DNA from: Burkholderiaceae bacterium
GTDB lineage: Bacteria; Pseudomonadota; Gammaproteobacteria; Burkholderiales; Burkholderiaceae
NCBI GenBank assembly: GCA_022701965.1
Contig: JAKONL010000270.1
Location: 1-13,217, forward strand
Direction: 5' to 3'
DNA length: 13,217 nt
Part shown: positions 1 through 6,318 of the stretch, piece by piece
Position numbering within the stretch: the first letter of the stretch is position 1
Layout of the letters: each line of letters begins with the position of its first letter
Program-made: the position numbers and the translations under genes
The notes under the pieces: generated by a model
The model's input: the letters and a program-made list of their open reading frames with translations, nothing else
What the model was told of the DNA's origin: nothing
Databases searched by the model: none

Positions 1-696
1 GGCCGGCGACGGGCCGAAGCGGTAGTCCATGCCGGCGTCCGTACCGAAGGTCGCCGCCACGGCCGCGTACTTCGCCGGATCCACGGCGCCGTTCGTCAGG
101 ATCAGCGCGTCCTGCGGACCGGCGGCGTTCAGCGTCTTCGGCTTGCCGTTCCTGATGACGATGCAGGTCCGCGGCGCGGCGCCGACGTTGCCGAAGATCG
201 CCGTGCCGCAGGCGAAGGTGCCGGCCGGGACCAGCGACTTGTTGTAGTGGCCCTTCGATCCGAATGCCACCCAGCTCGCCTCGGTCAGCGTGAAATCGCC
301 GCCCTCGTCGGCGACCTTGGTGCTGTTGTTGCCGGCCTCCACCACCTTGCAGCCCTTCGTGGCACGCGGCTCCGGATCGCCGAAGAAGTCGTCGCCGCAG
401 TGGTACTTGCCCGGTGCAAGGTCCTTCTCGTTGTACGGGCCGTCGTCGTCGCCGTAGAACACCTTCGTGGGCTGCGTGAGGGTGAAGTCGCCACGGAACG
501 CGATCTGGTTGCGCACCGCGGCGACCGGTGGGGATGGCGTCTGCGGCGCAGGCACCATGCTGTCCGGACCGACCGGGACGGCGCCGCCTTTCGTCAGCCT
601 TTCCTTCCCGGGCGCGACCCGCGGCCCCGCAGGGTCGGCTGCGACCGCCGCGGACGCGAGCGCGACGGATGCGACGAGGGCAAGGAGTCTTTTCAT
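1..696 (-). CDS. Secreted protein with two cysteine-containing repeats (C-terminus cut by window edge)
   Basis: An open frame runs from ATG at 696 off the left edge, giving the first 232 residues. Residues 1-19 form a Sec signal peptide: K2 R3, a Leu/Ala/Val core, and likely cleavage after AVA before ADPAG. A Pro-rich linker (about 21-62) follows. Two homologous units come next, at about 69-119 and 133-181. Each begins GDFTLT, has a V-x-(F/Y)-G turn, a PG or PAG followed by an aromatic-x-Cys, a conserved FG(D/N), and a second Cys before a beta strand (C100/C116 and C163/C178). Each Cys pair could form a disulphide in the periplasm or outside the cell. The V-x-YG...C...FGDP...K-x-C pattern recalls a small module I associate with secreted bacterial carbohydrate-active proteins; this is from memory and untested. 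A weak GAGG lies upstream of the start, and no clear promoter is visible in 697-810. Function unknown; the neighbouring tRNA gives no clue. Confidence 0.8.
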   Translation of the reverse strand, partial: MKRLLALVASVALASAAVAADPAGPRVAPGKERLTKGGAVPVGPDSMVPAPQTPSPPVAAVRNQIAFRGDFTLTQPTKVFYGDDDGPYNEKDLAPGKYHCGDDFFGDPEPRATKGCKVVEAGNNSTKVADEGGDFTLTEASWVAFGSKGHYNKSLVPAGTFACGTAIFGNVGAAPRTCIVIRNGKPKTLNAAGPQDALILTNGAVDPAKYAAVAATFGTDAGMDYRFGPSPA

Positions 697-810
697 GGGA
701 GCCTCGAGAGTGGAAGGTCGATCGTGGGCAACGGTCCACCGTCCGAAGCGGTGACCGTCGTGCCATTCGGGCATCATGCCGATGCTGTCAGCCCGAACCG
801 ATCGCGCAAA

Positions 811-844
811 GGAAAAAGCCCGGAAACATTGCTGTTTCCGGGCT
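811..844 (-). terminator. Rho-independent terminator after tRNA-Arg
   Basis: Read on the minus strand, a perfect 12-bp stem (arms at 833-844 and 817-828) closes a 4-nt loop (829-832). It runs into five T residues (813-817). It begins 7 nt beyond the tRNA CCA end, so it should end the tRNA transcript and insulate the secreted-protein gene downstream. Confidence 0.93.
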
Positions 845-851
845 ATCCGTT

Positions 852-928
852 TGGTGCGGCTGGCAGGAATTGAACCCACGACCCCTTGGTTCGTAGCCAA
901 GTACTCTATCCAACTGAGCTACAGCCGC
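852..928 (-). tRNA. tRNA-Arg (anticodon ACG)
   Basis: A complete 77-nt cloverleaf is visible on the minus strand. The 7-bp acceptor stem is GCGGCTG/CAGCCGC and the D arm starts TAGCTCAGTTGGATAGAGT. The anticodon stem is CTTGG/CCAAG around the loop CTACGAA, with anticodon ACG. The variable region is 5 nt, the T arm carries TTCAATT, the discriminator is A, and CCA is encoded (852-854). The A34 of ACG is normally deaminated to inosine, so this tRNA would read CGU, CGC and CGA. A -10 box lies just upstream and an intrinsic terminator just downstream, so it looks like a single-gene transcription unit. No integrase or repeated 3' end marks it as an attachment site here. Confidence 0.97.
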
Positions 929-938
929 TGAGCTTTCA

Positions 939-944
939 AGTATA
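939..944 (-). promoter_or_regulatory. -10 box of the tRNA-Arg promoter
   Basis: The minus strand reads TATACT, one base off the sigma-70 consensus TATAAT, 10 nt ahead of the mature tRNA 5' end. No good -35 hexamer lies at 16-19 bp spacing (the candidates around 961-969 are poor). The assignment rests on the -10 and its position. Confidence 0.6.
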
Positions 945-974
945 GCACCGGTTTCCGGCACGATTTCGGACCCT

Positions 975-995
975 GCCCAGAAAAATGCGCTGGGC
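975..995. promoter_or_regulatory. Inverted repeat between tRNA-Arg and the LysR gene
   Basis: GCCCAG (975-980) and CTGGGC (990-995) are perfect 6-bp arms around a 9-nt A-rich centre, ending 17 nt before the LysR start codon. LysR proteins commonly bind interrupted dyads near their own promoter, so this is a candidate operator. It could equally be a leader hairpin. No clear T-N11-A core is centred on it, so the call is tentative. Confidence 0.3.
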
Positions 996-1012
996 CAGAA
1001 TGAGTCATACCC

Positions 1013-1984
1013 ATGACCTCCTCCAAAGCCACCCACCTCGAACTCGATCTCACGTCGGACCTGCAGAAGTGGCGCGCCTTCCTCGCCATCGCGGAGCTCG
1101 GCAGCCTGACGCGCGCGGCGCTGTTCCTCGACAGCAACCAGTCGCTGCTCAGCCGCCATCTCAACGCGCTCGAACGCGAGTGCAACGCGCGGCTCTTCAA
1201 CCGCACCGGGCGCGGCGTGACGCTGTCGGATTTCGGCCAGCGCATCTTTCCGCACGTGAAGGCCCTGCTCGCCGACGCCGAGCAACTCGCGCTCGAGATC
1301 CGAGGCGAGGCGCACGAGCCGGCCGGCCGCGTCACGATCGGTTCGCTGCCGTCGATCACCAATCCGATCGTCGGGCGCCTGTTCAACCGTCTGCGCGCCG
1401 AGCATCCCGGCATCCAGCTGAAGATCCTGGAGGGGTCGAGCGGACAGGTCGAGGAGTGGCTGGCGGACGCGCGCGTCGACATCGCCATCCTCTACCGCTA
1501 CGGCCACTCGCTGCCCGACCAGGAGCAGGCGCTCGCCACGGTCGACAGCTACCTGATCGGCGCGGCCGGCGACCGGCTCACCGCCGCACCCGAAGTGCCT
1601 TTCGCCGCGCTGCACGAGCTGCCGTTCATCCTTCCCGGCGCGCCGAACGGGCTTCGCACCTCGCTCGACGCGCTGGCCCGGCACGAACGCATCACGCTCC
1701 TGCCGGCCATCGAGGCCGATTCGCTGCCGCTGATGCGCTCCACCGTGGCCGAGGCGCGGCTCTACACGGTGCTGCCGATCCACGCGGTCTGGACCGAGGT
1801 GCAGGAGGGCAAGCTGCAGGCCGCGAGGATCGTCTCGCCGACGCTGCAGCGGATCGTCTCGATGGCGATGGCGCGCAGCAAGGGGCCGGCCAAGGCCGTG
1901 ACGGCCGTGGCCGCGGCGATCGTCTCGATCGTCGAGGCCAGCGCGCGCAGCGGCATGTGGAAGTCCGGCGGCCCGGCCGCCTGA
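1013..1984 (+). CDS. LysR-family transcriptional regulator
   Basis: A 323-residue protein, within the usual LysR range of about 300-330. Residues about 17-76 form the winged helix-turn-helix: WRAFLAIAELGSLTRAA, then SLLSRHLNALE as recognition helix, and the wing LFNRTGRGVTLSDFG. A linker helix follows to about 100. The effector-binding domain begins at GRVTIGSLPS and contains the typical VDIAILY segment of the periplasmic-binding-protein fold. LysR proteins usually act as tetramers and respond to a small metabolite, often a pathway acid. It lies 138 bp ahead of, and in the same direction as, the catabolic genes that follow. Control of that run and possibly of the convergent minus-strand run is an inference. 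The start is set by the N-terminal family match; there is no strong ribosome binding site. The inducer cannot be read from the sequence. Confidence 0.95.
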   Translation: MTSSKATHLELDLTSDLQKWRAFLAIAELGSLTRAALFLDSNQSLLSRHLNALERECNARLFNRTGRGVTLSDFGQRIFPHVKALLADAEQLALEIRGEAHEPAGRVTIGSLPSITNPIVGRLFNRLRAEHPGIQLKILEGSSGQVEEWLADARVDIAILYRYGHSLPDQEQALATVDSYLIGAAGDRLTAAPEVPFAALHELPFILPGAPNGLRTSLDALARHERITLLPAIEADSLPLMRSTVAEARLYTVLPIHAVWTEVQEGKLQAARIVSPTLQRIVSMAMARSKGPAKAVTAVAAAIVSIVEASARSGMWKSGGPAA

Positions 1985-2122
1985 ACGCGCGGGCGTTGCG
2001 GCGACCGGCATAGCAGGGTTGCGCCGGCGCGCACCGTCGGCGCGCGGGCCCTGTCCTATGCTCGTCGGCAAGGCGCGGCCGCCGAGGGCTTCCGCGAGAT
2101 CGCGCCGTGCCGGAGACACCCC
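1985..2122 (+). other. Intergenic region between the LysR gene and the hydrolase gene
   Basis: This 138-bp gap is the largest non-coding stretch in the plus-strand block. It holds a 6-bp inverted repeat (2021-2026 with 2038-2043) with no T run, a TATGCT hexamer (2057-2062) that could be a -10 box but lacks a convincing -35, and a good GGAG ribosome binding site (2112-2115) 7 nt before the ATG at 2123. A promoter for the four-gene run is plausible here but not demonstrated. Confidence 0.35.
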
Positions 2123-3067
2123 ATGCCCCCACGCCCCGCCGAATCCGCACCGCCGCGATCCGCGCCGAACGCCGGCACCGCCGCCGCCCCCGGCCTTGTC
2201 GCCCGCGCCGCCCGCGCCGCGCTGCTCGGCGGCGCGCTGGCGGTCCTGCTGGCGGCCTGCGCCGGCCACCCGACGGACGCCGCGATGCACCGGCGCCTCA
2301 CGATCGACGACGGCGCGGCGTCGCGCATCGACGTCATCGTCGACGGCGATCGCGGGCCCGCGGTGGTGCTGCTGCCTTCTTCACTGCGCGATTCCGAGGA
2401 CTACGACGACCTCGCCCGACGCATCGCCGCCGCGGGCTTCAAGGTGCTGCGTCCGCAGCCGCGCGGCATGGGCGCGTCGGACGGCCCGACCTCGAACCTC
2501 ACGCTGCATGCGCTGGCGACCGACGTCGCGACCACCATCGACCGGCTCGGCGACGGGCGCGCGGTGATCGTCGGCCATGCGTTCGGGCACTTCGTCGCCC
2601 GCGTCGCCGACCTCGATCATCCGCAGCGCGTGCGCGGCATCGTGATCGCGGCGGCCGCGGCGCGCGTGTATCCGCCGGGCGTCGCGCAGTCGCTCGCCGT
2701 CGCTTCCGATCCGGCGCAGCCGCGCGAGGAGCGCCTGCGCGGCCTGCGGCACGCGTTCTTCGCACCGGGCAACGATCCGACGCCGTGGCTCGACGGCTGG
2801 CATCCCGAACTGCGCGAGGCCTATCGCGCCGCGGGGGCCGTGCCGCCGAAGGACGCGTGGTGGCCCGTGAGCCATGCGCCGATCCTCGACCTGCAGGGCG
2901 CGGCCGATCCGTGGCGCCCGGCCGCCACGCGCGACGAGCTCAAGGACGTGCTCGGCGACCAGGTGACCGTGCAGGTCGTGCCGGACGCCAGCCATGCGCT
3001 GATCCCCGAACAGCCCGCCGCCGTGGCCGCGGCCATCGTCGGTTGGATCCGCACCCTGCCCCGCTGA
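2123..3067 (+). CDS. Alpha/beta-hydrolase-fold lipoprotein with Ala at the nucleophile position
   Basis: A 314-residue protein. After a long Pro/Ala-rich N-terminus, a hydrophobic stretch (about 31-45) ends in a lipobox with LAAC at 43-46. Cys46 should be lipidated and the mature domain exported. The hydrolase fold shows an early strand PAVVLLPS (79-86), a turn PQPRGMGASDG (111-121), the nucleophile elbow VGHAFGH (150-156), a candidate acid Asp262 in GAADPW and a candidate His291 in DASHALI. The elbow should read G-x-S-x-G but has Ala153 where the Ser belongs, with acid and His kept. Ordinary ester hydrolysis by a serine triad is therefore unlikely. I recall GHAFG elbows in other hydrolase-fold proteins, so this may be a subfamily trait rather than decay. 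The cap between elbow and acid is ordinary in size. A GGAG 7 nt upstream and the lipobox support this start. The CMD-like gene follows after 20 bp. Confidence 0.88.
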   Translation: MPPRPAESAPPRSAPNAGTAAAPGLVARAARAALLGGALAVLLAACAGHPTDAAMHRRLTIDDGAASRIDVIVDGDRGPAVVLLPSSLRDSEDYDDLARRIAAAGFKVLRPQPRGMGASDGPTSNLTLHALATDVATTIDRLGDGRAVIVGHAFGHFVARVADLDHPQRVRGIVIAAAAARVYPPGVAQSLAVASDPAQPREERLRGLRHAFFAPGNDPTPWLDGWHPELREAYRAAGAVPPKDAWWPVSHAPILDLQGAADPWRPAATRDELKDVLGDQVTVQVVPDASHALIPEQPAAVAAAIVGWIRTLPR

Positions 3068-3087
3068 ACCCTCCACAGAAAGCGTCC

Positions 3088-3660
3088 ATGCCCCGCATCA
3101 CCCTCCCGCCTCCCGAAACCATGGACGCCGCGCAGCGCGCGGTGTACGACAGGATCGTCTCCGGCCCGCGCGGCAAGATCCAGGGACCGCTGCGCGCCGC
3201 GCTGCACAACCCCGAGCTGGCCGACAAGTGGCAGGCGCTCGGCGCGCTGCTGCGCTACGGCACGCTGCTGCCGCCCCGGCTCTCGGAGCTCGCGATCCTC
3301 GTCACCGGCCGCGCCTGCAGCTCGCCCTTCGAGTGGTACGCCCACCGGCTCGAGGCGGAGAAGGCCGGCATCGAGCCACCGATCATCGAGGCCGTCCTCG
3401 CGCAGACGACGCCCCCCGGTCTCGCCGAGGACGACGCGGCCGTCTACCACTACACGGTCGAACTCAATCGCGACAACTCGGTTTCCGACGCGACCTACGC
3501 CACGGCGCTCGCGCGCTTCGGCGAGCGCGCGGTGATGGAGCTGACCGCGCTCGTGGGCTACTACACGATGGTCGCGATGACGCTGAACTGCCACGAGATC
3601 CCGCTGCCCGAGGGCGTCGCACCGGCGTTTCCGCTGCCCCAGCACGCGGGGGCGAAATGA
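3088..3660 (+). CDS. Carboxymuconolactone decarboxylase (CMD)-family protein
   Basis: A 190-residue, probably cytoplasmic, all-helical protein. Family features are the N-terminal DAAQRAVYDRI, the segment GPLRAALHNPELAD, and the core ELAIL...FEWYAH (67-86), then a C-terminal helix ELTALVGYYT. The family includes gamma-carboxymuconolactone decarboxylase of protocatechuate degradation and AhpD-type peroxidase partners. If the core is aligned by Glu67 and His86, spaced as in AhpD, the CXXC positions are Ser79 and Glu82. The redox pair is absent, and alkyl-hydroperoxidase activity is unlikely. Decarboxylation, isomerisation or a related step on a lactone or cyclic acid is more plausible, but the substrate is unknown. 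The stop overlaps the next start (ATGA, 3657-3660), implying translational coupling to the amidohydrolase. The ribosome binding site is weak. Confidence 0.88.
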   Translation: MPRITLPPPETMDAAQRAVYDRIVSGPRGKIQGPLRAALHNPELADKWQALGALLRYGTLLPPRLSELAILVTGRACSSPFEWYAHRLEAEKAGIEPPIIEAVLAQTTPPGLAEDDAAVYHYTVELNRDNSVSDATYATALARFGERAVMELTALVGYYTMVAMTLNCHEIPLPEGVAPAFPLPQHAGAK

Positions 3661-4490
3661 GTCCGCCCGACGCGCAGGGCTGGGACTGCCACGCCCACGT
3701 CTTCGGCCCCTACGAACGCTTCCCGCTCGCCGCCGAACGCAGCTACACCCCGCCCGAGGCGGTCGAAGCCGACCACGCCGCCCTGCTCGCACGACTCGGC
3801 CTCGCCCACGGCGTGCTGGTGCATCCGAGCGCCTACGGCGACGACCATTCGCTGCTGCTGCACGCGCTCGCGTCGAACGAGGCGCTGCGCGGCGTGGTCG
3901 TCGTGCGCCCCGACAGCCCGCTGCTCGCGGCCGAGGGCGGACTCGCCGGCCTGCGCGGGCGCGGCGTGCGCGCGGCGCGCTTCAGCCACCGCGCCGGCGC
4001 CGGCACGAACTTCTCCGGCAGCGCGTCCTTCGACGATCTCCGCGCCCTCGCGCCGGCGCTGGCCGACGCCGGCCTGCACGCCGAGCTCTGGACCGACTGC
4101 CAGACGCTGCCCGCCATCGCGCAGGAGCTGCGGCACTTCCCGTTCCCGGTGGTGATCGACCACATGGGCGTGTTCGACGTCGATGCGGGTATCGACGAAC
4201 CGGGCTTCCGCATGCTGCTCGACCTGCTCGCGTCGGGCAAGGTCTGGGTCAAGCTCTGCGCCTACCGCAACCTGCTGAAGACGCCCGACCCGGAGCTCGG
4301 CCGGGCATTCCAGCGGAAGCTGATCGACGCCAATCCCGAGCAATTGGTGTGGGGCAGCGACTGGCCGCACCTGAACGTGAAGCCCGCGCCCGATGCCGCG
4401 CAGCTGCTGCGGATGTTCAGGGACTGGACCGGCGACGCCCGGCTCGAGCGGCAGATCCTGGAGACCAATCCCGAACGGCTCTATCGCTGA
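3657..4490 (+). CDS. Amidohydrolase-2 family hydrolase, 2-pyrone-4,6-dicarboxylate lactonase-like
   Basis: A 277-residue protein, a usual length for LigI-type TIM-barrel hydrolases. The metal/active-site pattern is in order: DCHAHVFGP (His12, His14), GVRAARFSH (Arg105, Arg108), WTD (145-147), VIDHMG (His169), KLCAYRN (Tyr203, Arg204) and WGSDWPH (Asp235 as the expected general acid/base). The C-terminus closes with ILETNPERLYR. LigI opens the lactone 2-pyrone-4,6-dicarboxylate in protocatechuate/gallate 4,5-cleavage. Relatives act on other lactones or decarboxylate. The retained Arg and Tyr residues suggest a carboxylated cyclic substrate, which fits the CMD-like partner encoded just upstream with a 4-nt overlap. 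The exact substrate is not determined. No signal peptide, so cytoplasmic. Confidence 0.92.
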   Translation: MSPPDAQGWDCHAHVFGPYERFPLAAERSYTPPEAVEADHAALLARLGLAHGVLVHPSAYGDDHSLLLHALASNEALRGVVVVRPDSPLLAAEGGLAGLRGRGVRAARFSHRAGAGTNFSGSASFDDLRALAPALADAGLHAELWTDCQTLPAIAQELRHFPFPVVIDHMGVFDVDAGIDEPGFRMLLDLLASGKVWVKLCAYRNLLKTPDPELGRAFQRKLIDANPEQLVWGSDWPHLNVKPAPDAAQLLRMFRDWTGDARLERQILETNPERLYR

Positions 4491-4510
4491 ATCCCCTCGC
4501 GGAGTCCCCC

Positions 4511-6271
4511 ATGCCCAAGACACGAATCCGCCTCCGTGCGGCCGGCACCGTGCTCACGCTGGCGCTCGGCGCGTGCAACGGCGTCGGCCCCGCGCCGTCG
4601 GCGGTGGCGGTAGCGCCGCTGCACGTCGACGCCGCCGACGCCCGCTGCGCCGCGCTCGCCGCGGTCGAGCCGTCCGGCCTCGGCGCGTCGATGCCGCAGC
4701 GCACGCAGATCGTCTCCGCCGTCTTTCGCGCGGCGTCGGATGCCCTGCCCGCGCACTGCCAGGTCGATGGCCGGATCGATGCCCGCACCGGCGTCGACGG
4801 CCGGCCCTATGCGATCGGGTTCAGGCTCCGGCTGCCGCAGGACTGGAACCGCCGTTTCTTCATGGGCGGCGGCGGCGGCACCAACGGCGTCCTGATCGAT
4901 CCGGTGGCGCAACTCGGGCAGGGCTACGCGACGGTCGGGACCGATTCGGGCCACGACAACGTCCGCCACGACGACCCCCGCGCCGGCGGCACGGCCAGCT
5001 TCGGCGTCGATCCGCAGGCCCGCATCGACTTCGCCTACGCGTCCTACGACCAGGTCACGCGGGCCGCCAAGGCGCTGACGCGGCACTACTTCGGCCAGGC
5101 GCCGGCCCATGCGTATTTCCAGGGCTGCTCCGAGGGCGGCCGCGAGGCGCTGCTGATGTCGCAGCGCTTTCCGGAACATTACGACGGCATCGTCGCGGGC
5201 GACCCGACGCTGCACCTGCCGCTCGGGCCGCTGGCCGGCATCCACACGACGCAACTGTTCGCCGGCCTCGCGCGGCGCGCGGGCCATGCGTTGCCCGACG
5301 GGCAGCCGGCGATCGGCATGAGCTTCAGCGATCCGGACCTCCAGCTGGTGCGCGAGGCGGTGCTGAAGGCCTGCGACGCGCTCGACGGACTCGCCGACGG
5401 CATCGTCGACAACCTGCCCGCCTGCACGGCGCCGCGCGTGCACGCGCAGCTGGCCACGGCGCAGTGCAGCGGCGCCAAGTCGGCGAGCTGCCTGAGCGCC
5501 GACCAGATCGCGACGCTCGAAACCGCCTATGCGGGGGCGAGGAACTCGAAGGGCGAATCGCTCTACGCCGACTGGCCCTGGGACCCGGGCATGGGCGGCC
5601 GGTCCGCGAAGGACGGCGGCCACAACCCCTCGTGGCGCTCGTGGTGGCTCGGCTCGGCCAGCGCCACGGCGAACAACGCCACCAAGCTGAACTACGTCGC
5701 CGCGATATCGGTGCTCTACACCTCTGCACCCAAGCTTCCCTTCGCAGCCGCCGACGCGCTGCCGTTCTCGCTCGCCTACGACTTCGACCGCGACGTCGCG
5801 AAGATCCACGACACCTCCGCGCCCGGCGCCGTACCGTTCTACGCGCAGTCCGCGGCGTCGATGTACTTCACCGACGCGACCGACCTCTCCGCGTTCCAGA
5901 AGCGCGGCGGCAAGCTCATGGTCTATCACGGCGCCGCCGATTCTTCGGTGTCGCTCAACGACACCCTGCACTGGTACGACGGTGTCGCGAGGCGGATGGG
6001 AGCGGGCACGCAGGACTTCGCGCGGATGTTCGTCGTGCCCGGCATGAACCACTGCCGCGGCGGTCCGGCGACCGACAGCTTCGACATGCTGCCGCAGCTG
6101 GTCGAGTGGGTCGAAGCCGGCAAGCCGCCGGAGCGCGTGGTCGCCCGAGCCAGCAACCCCGGCTACTTCGGCGTCGCGTCGCGCAGCCGGCCGCTGTGCC
6201 CCTTCCCGAAGCAGTCGCGCTACCGCGGCACGGGCGACATCGACGACGCCGCGAGCTTCCGCTGCGAGTGA
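4511..6271 (+). CDS. Tannase/feruloyl esterase-family lipoprotein
   Basis: A 586-residue exported esterase. The signal peptide ends in the lipobox LGAC (19-22), so Cys22 is probably lipidated. The CS-D-HC signature of tannase-family enzymes is complete: GCSEGG with Cys206-Ser207 (nucleophile), Asp477 in YHGAADSSV, and His514-Cys515 in PGMNHCRGG. Cys206 and Cys515 are expected to form the disulphide that joins the nucleophile to the His. The Cys288-to-Cys305 loop (CDALDGLADGIVDNLPAC) matches the calcium-binding loop of the family, and the lid domain lies about 240-430. The family hydrolyses aromatic carboxylic esters: gallate and ferulate esters, and mono(2-hydroxyethyl) terephthalate in MHETase. 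The substrate here is unknown. A GGAG 6 nt upstream fixes the start; the gap to the amidohydrolase gene is 20 bp. It ends the plus-strand run and faces the Bug gene. Confidence 0.93.
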   Translation: MPKTRIRLRAAGTVLTLALGACNGVGPAPSAVAVAPLHVDAADARCAALAAVEPSGLGASMPQRTQIVSAVFRAASDALPAHCQVDGRIDARTGVDGRPYAIGFRLRLPQDWNRRFFMGGGGGTNGVLIDPVAQLGQGYATVGTDSGHDNVRHDDPRAGGTASFGVDPQARIDFAYASYDQVTRAAKALTRHYFGQAPAHAYFQGCSEGGREALLMSQRFPEHYDGIVAGDPTLHLPLGPLAGIHTTQLFAGLARRAGHALPDGQPAIGMSFSDPDLQLVREAVLKACDALDGLADGIVDNLPACTAPRVHAQLATAQCSGAKSASCLSADQIATLETAYAGARNSKGESLYADWPWDPGMGGRSAKDGGHNPSWRSWWLGSASATANNATKLNYVAAISVLYTSAPKLPFAAADALPFSLAYDFDRDVAKIHDTSAPGAVPFYAQSAASMYFTDATDLSAFQKRGGKLMVYHGAADSSVSLNDTLHWYDGVARRMGAGTQDFARMFVVPGMNHCRGGPATDSFDMLPQLVEWVEAGKPPERVVARASNPGYFGVASRSRPLCPFPKQSRYRGTGDIDDAASFRCE

Positions 6272-6278
6272 GGCGGAA

Positions 6279-6318
6279 GCGGGCCGCCGAAAACGGCCCG
6301 GCGCGGCCGGCCGGCCGG
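6279..6318. terminator. Convergent-gene junction with GC-rich hairpin (possible terminator)
   Basis: In the 47 bp between the two facing stop codons, CGGGCCG (6280-6286) pairs with CGGCCCG (6294-6300) across a 7-nt CCGAAAA loop. A GGCC-repeat palindrome follows (6304-6318). There is no T run on either side, so it is not a standard intrinsic terminator. It may pause polymerase or protect both 3' ends. Confidence 0.35.

Noticed and set aside
852..928. tRNA-Arg as an attachment site for an integrated element.
   Set aside because: No integrase, no duplicate of the tRNA 3' end and no change in base composition were seen on either side.
788..2290. Minus-strand open frame of 500 codons running across the LysR gene and the tRNA.
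   Set aside because: It reads through a tRNA gene and its terminator and has no domain signal; the plus-strand LysR protein is unambiguous.
6304..6318. GGCC-repeat palindrome as a mobile-element end or uptake sequence.
   Set aside because: It is a short simple repeat in a GC-rich junction, with no transposase and no second copy noticed in the window.
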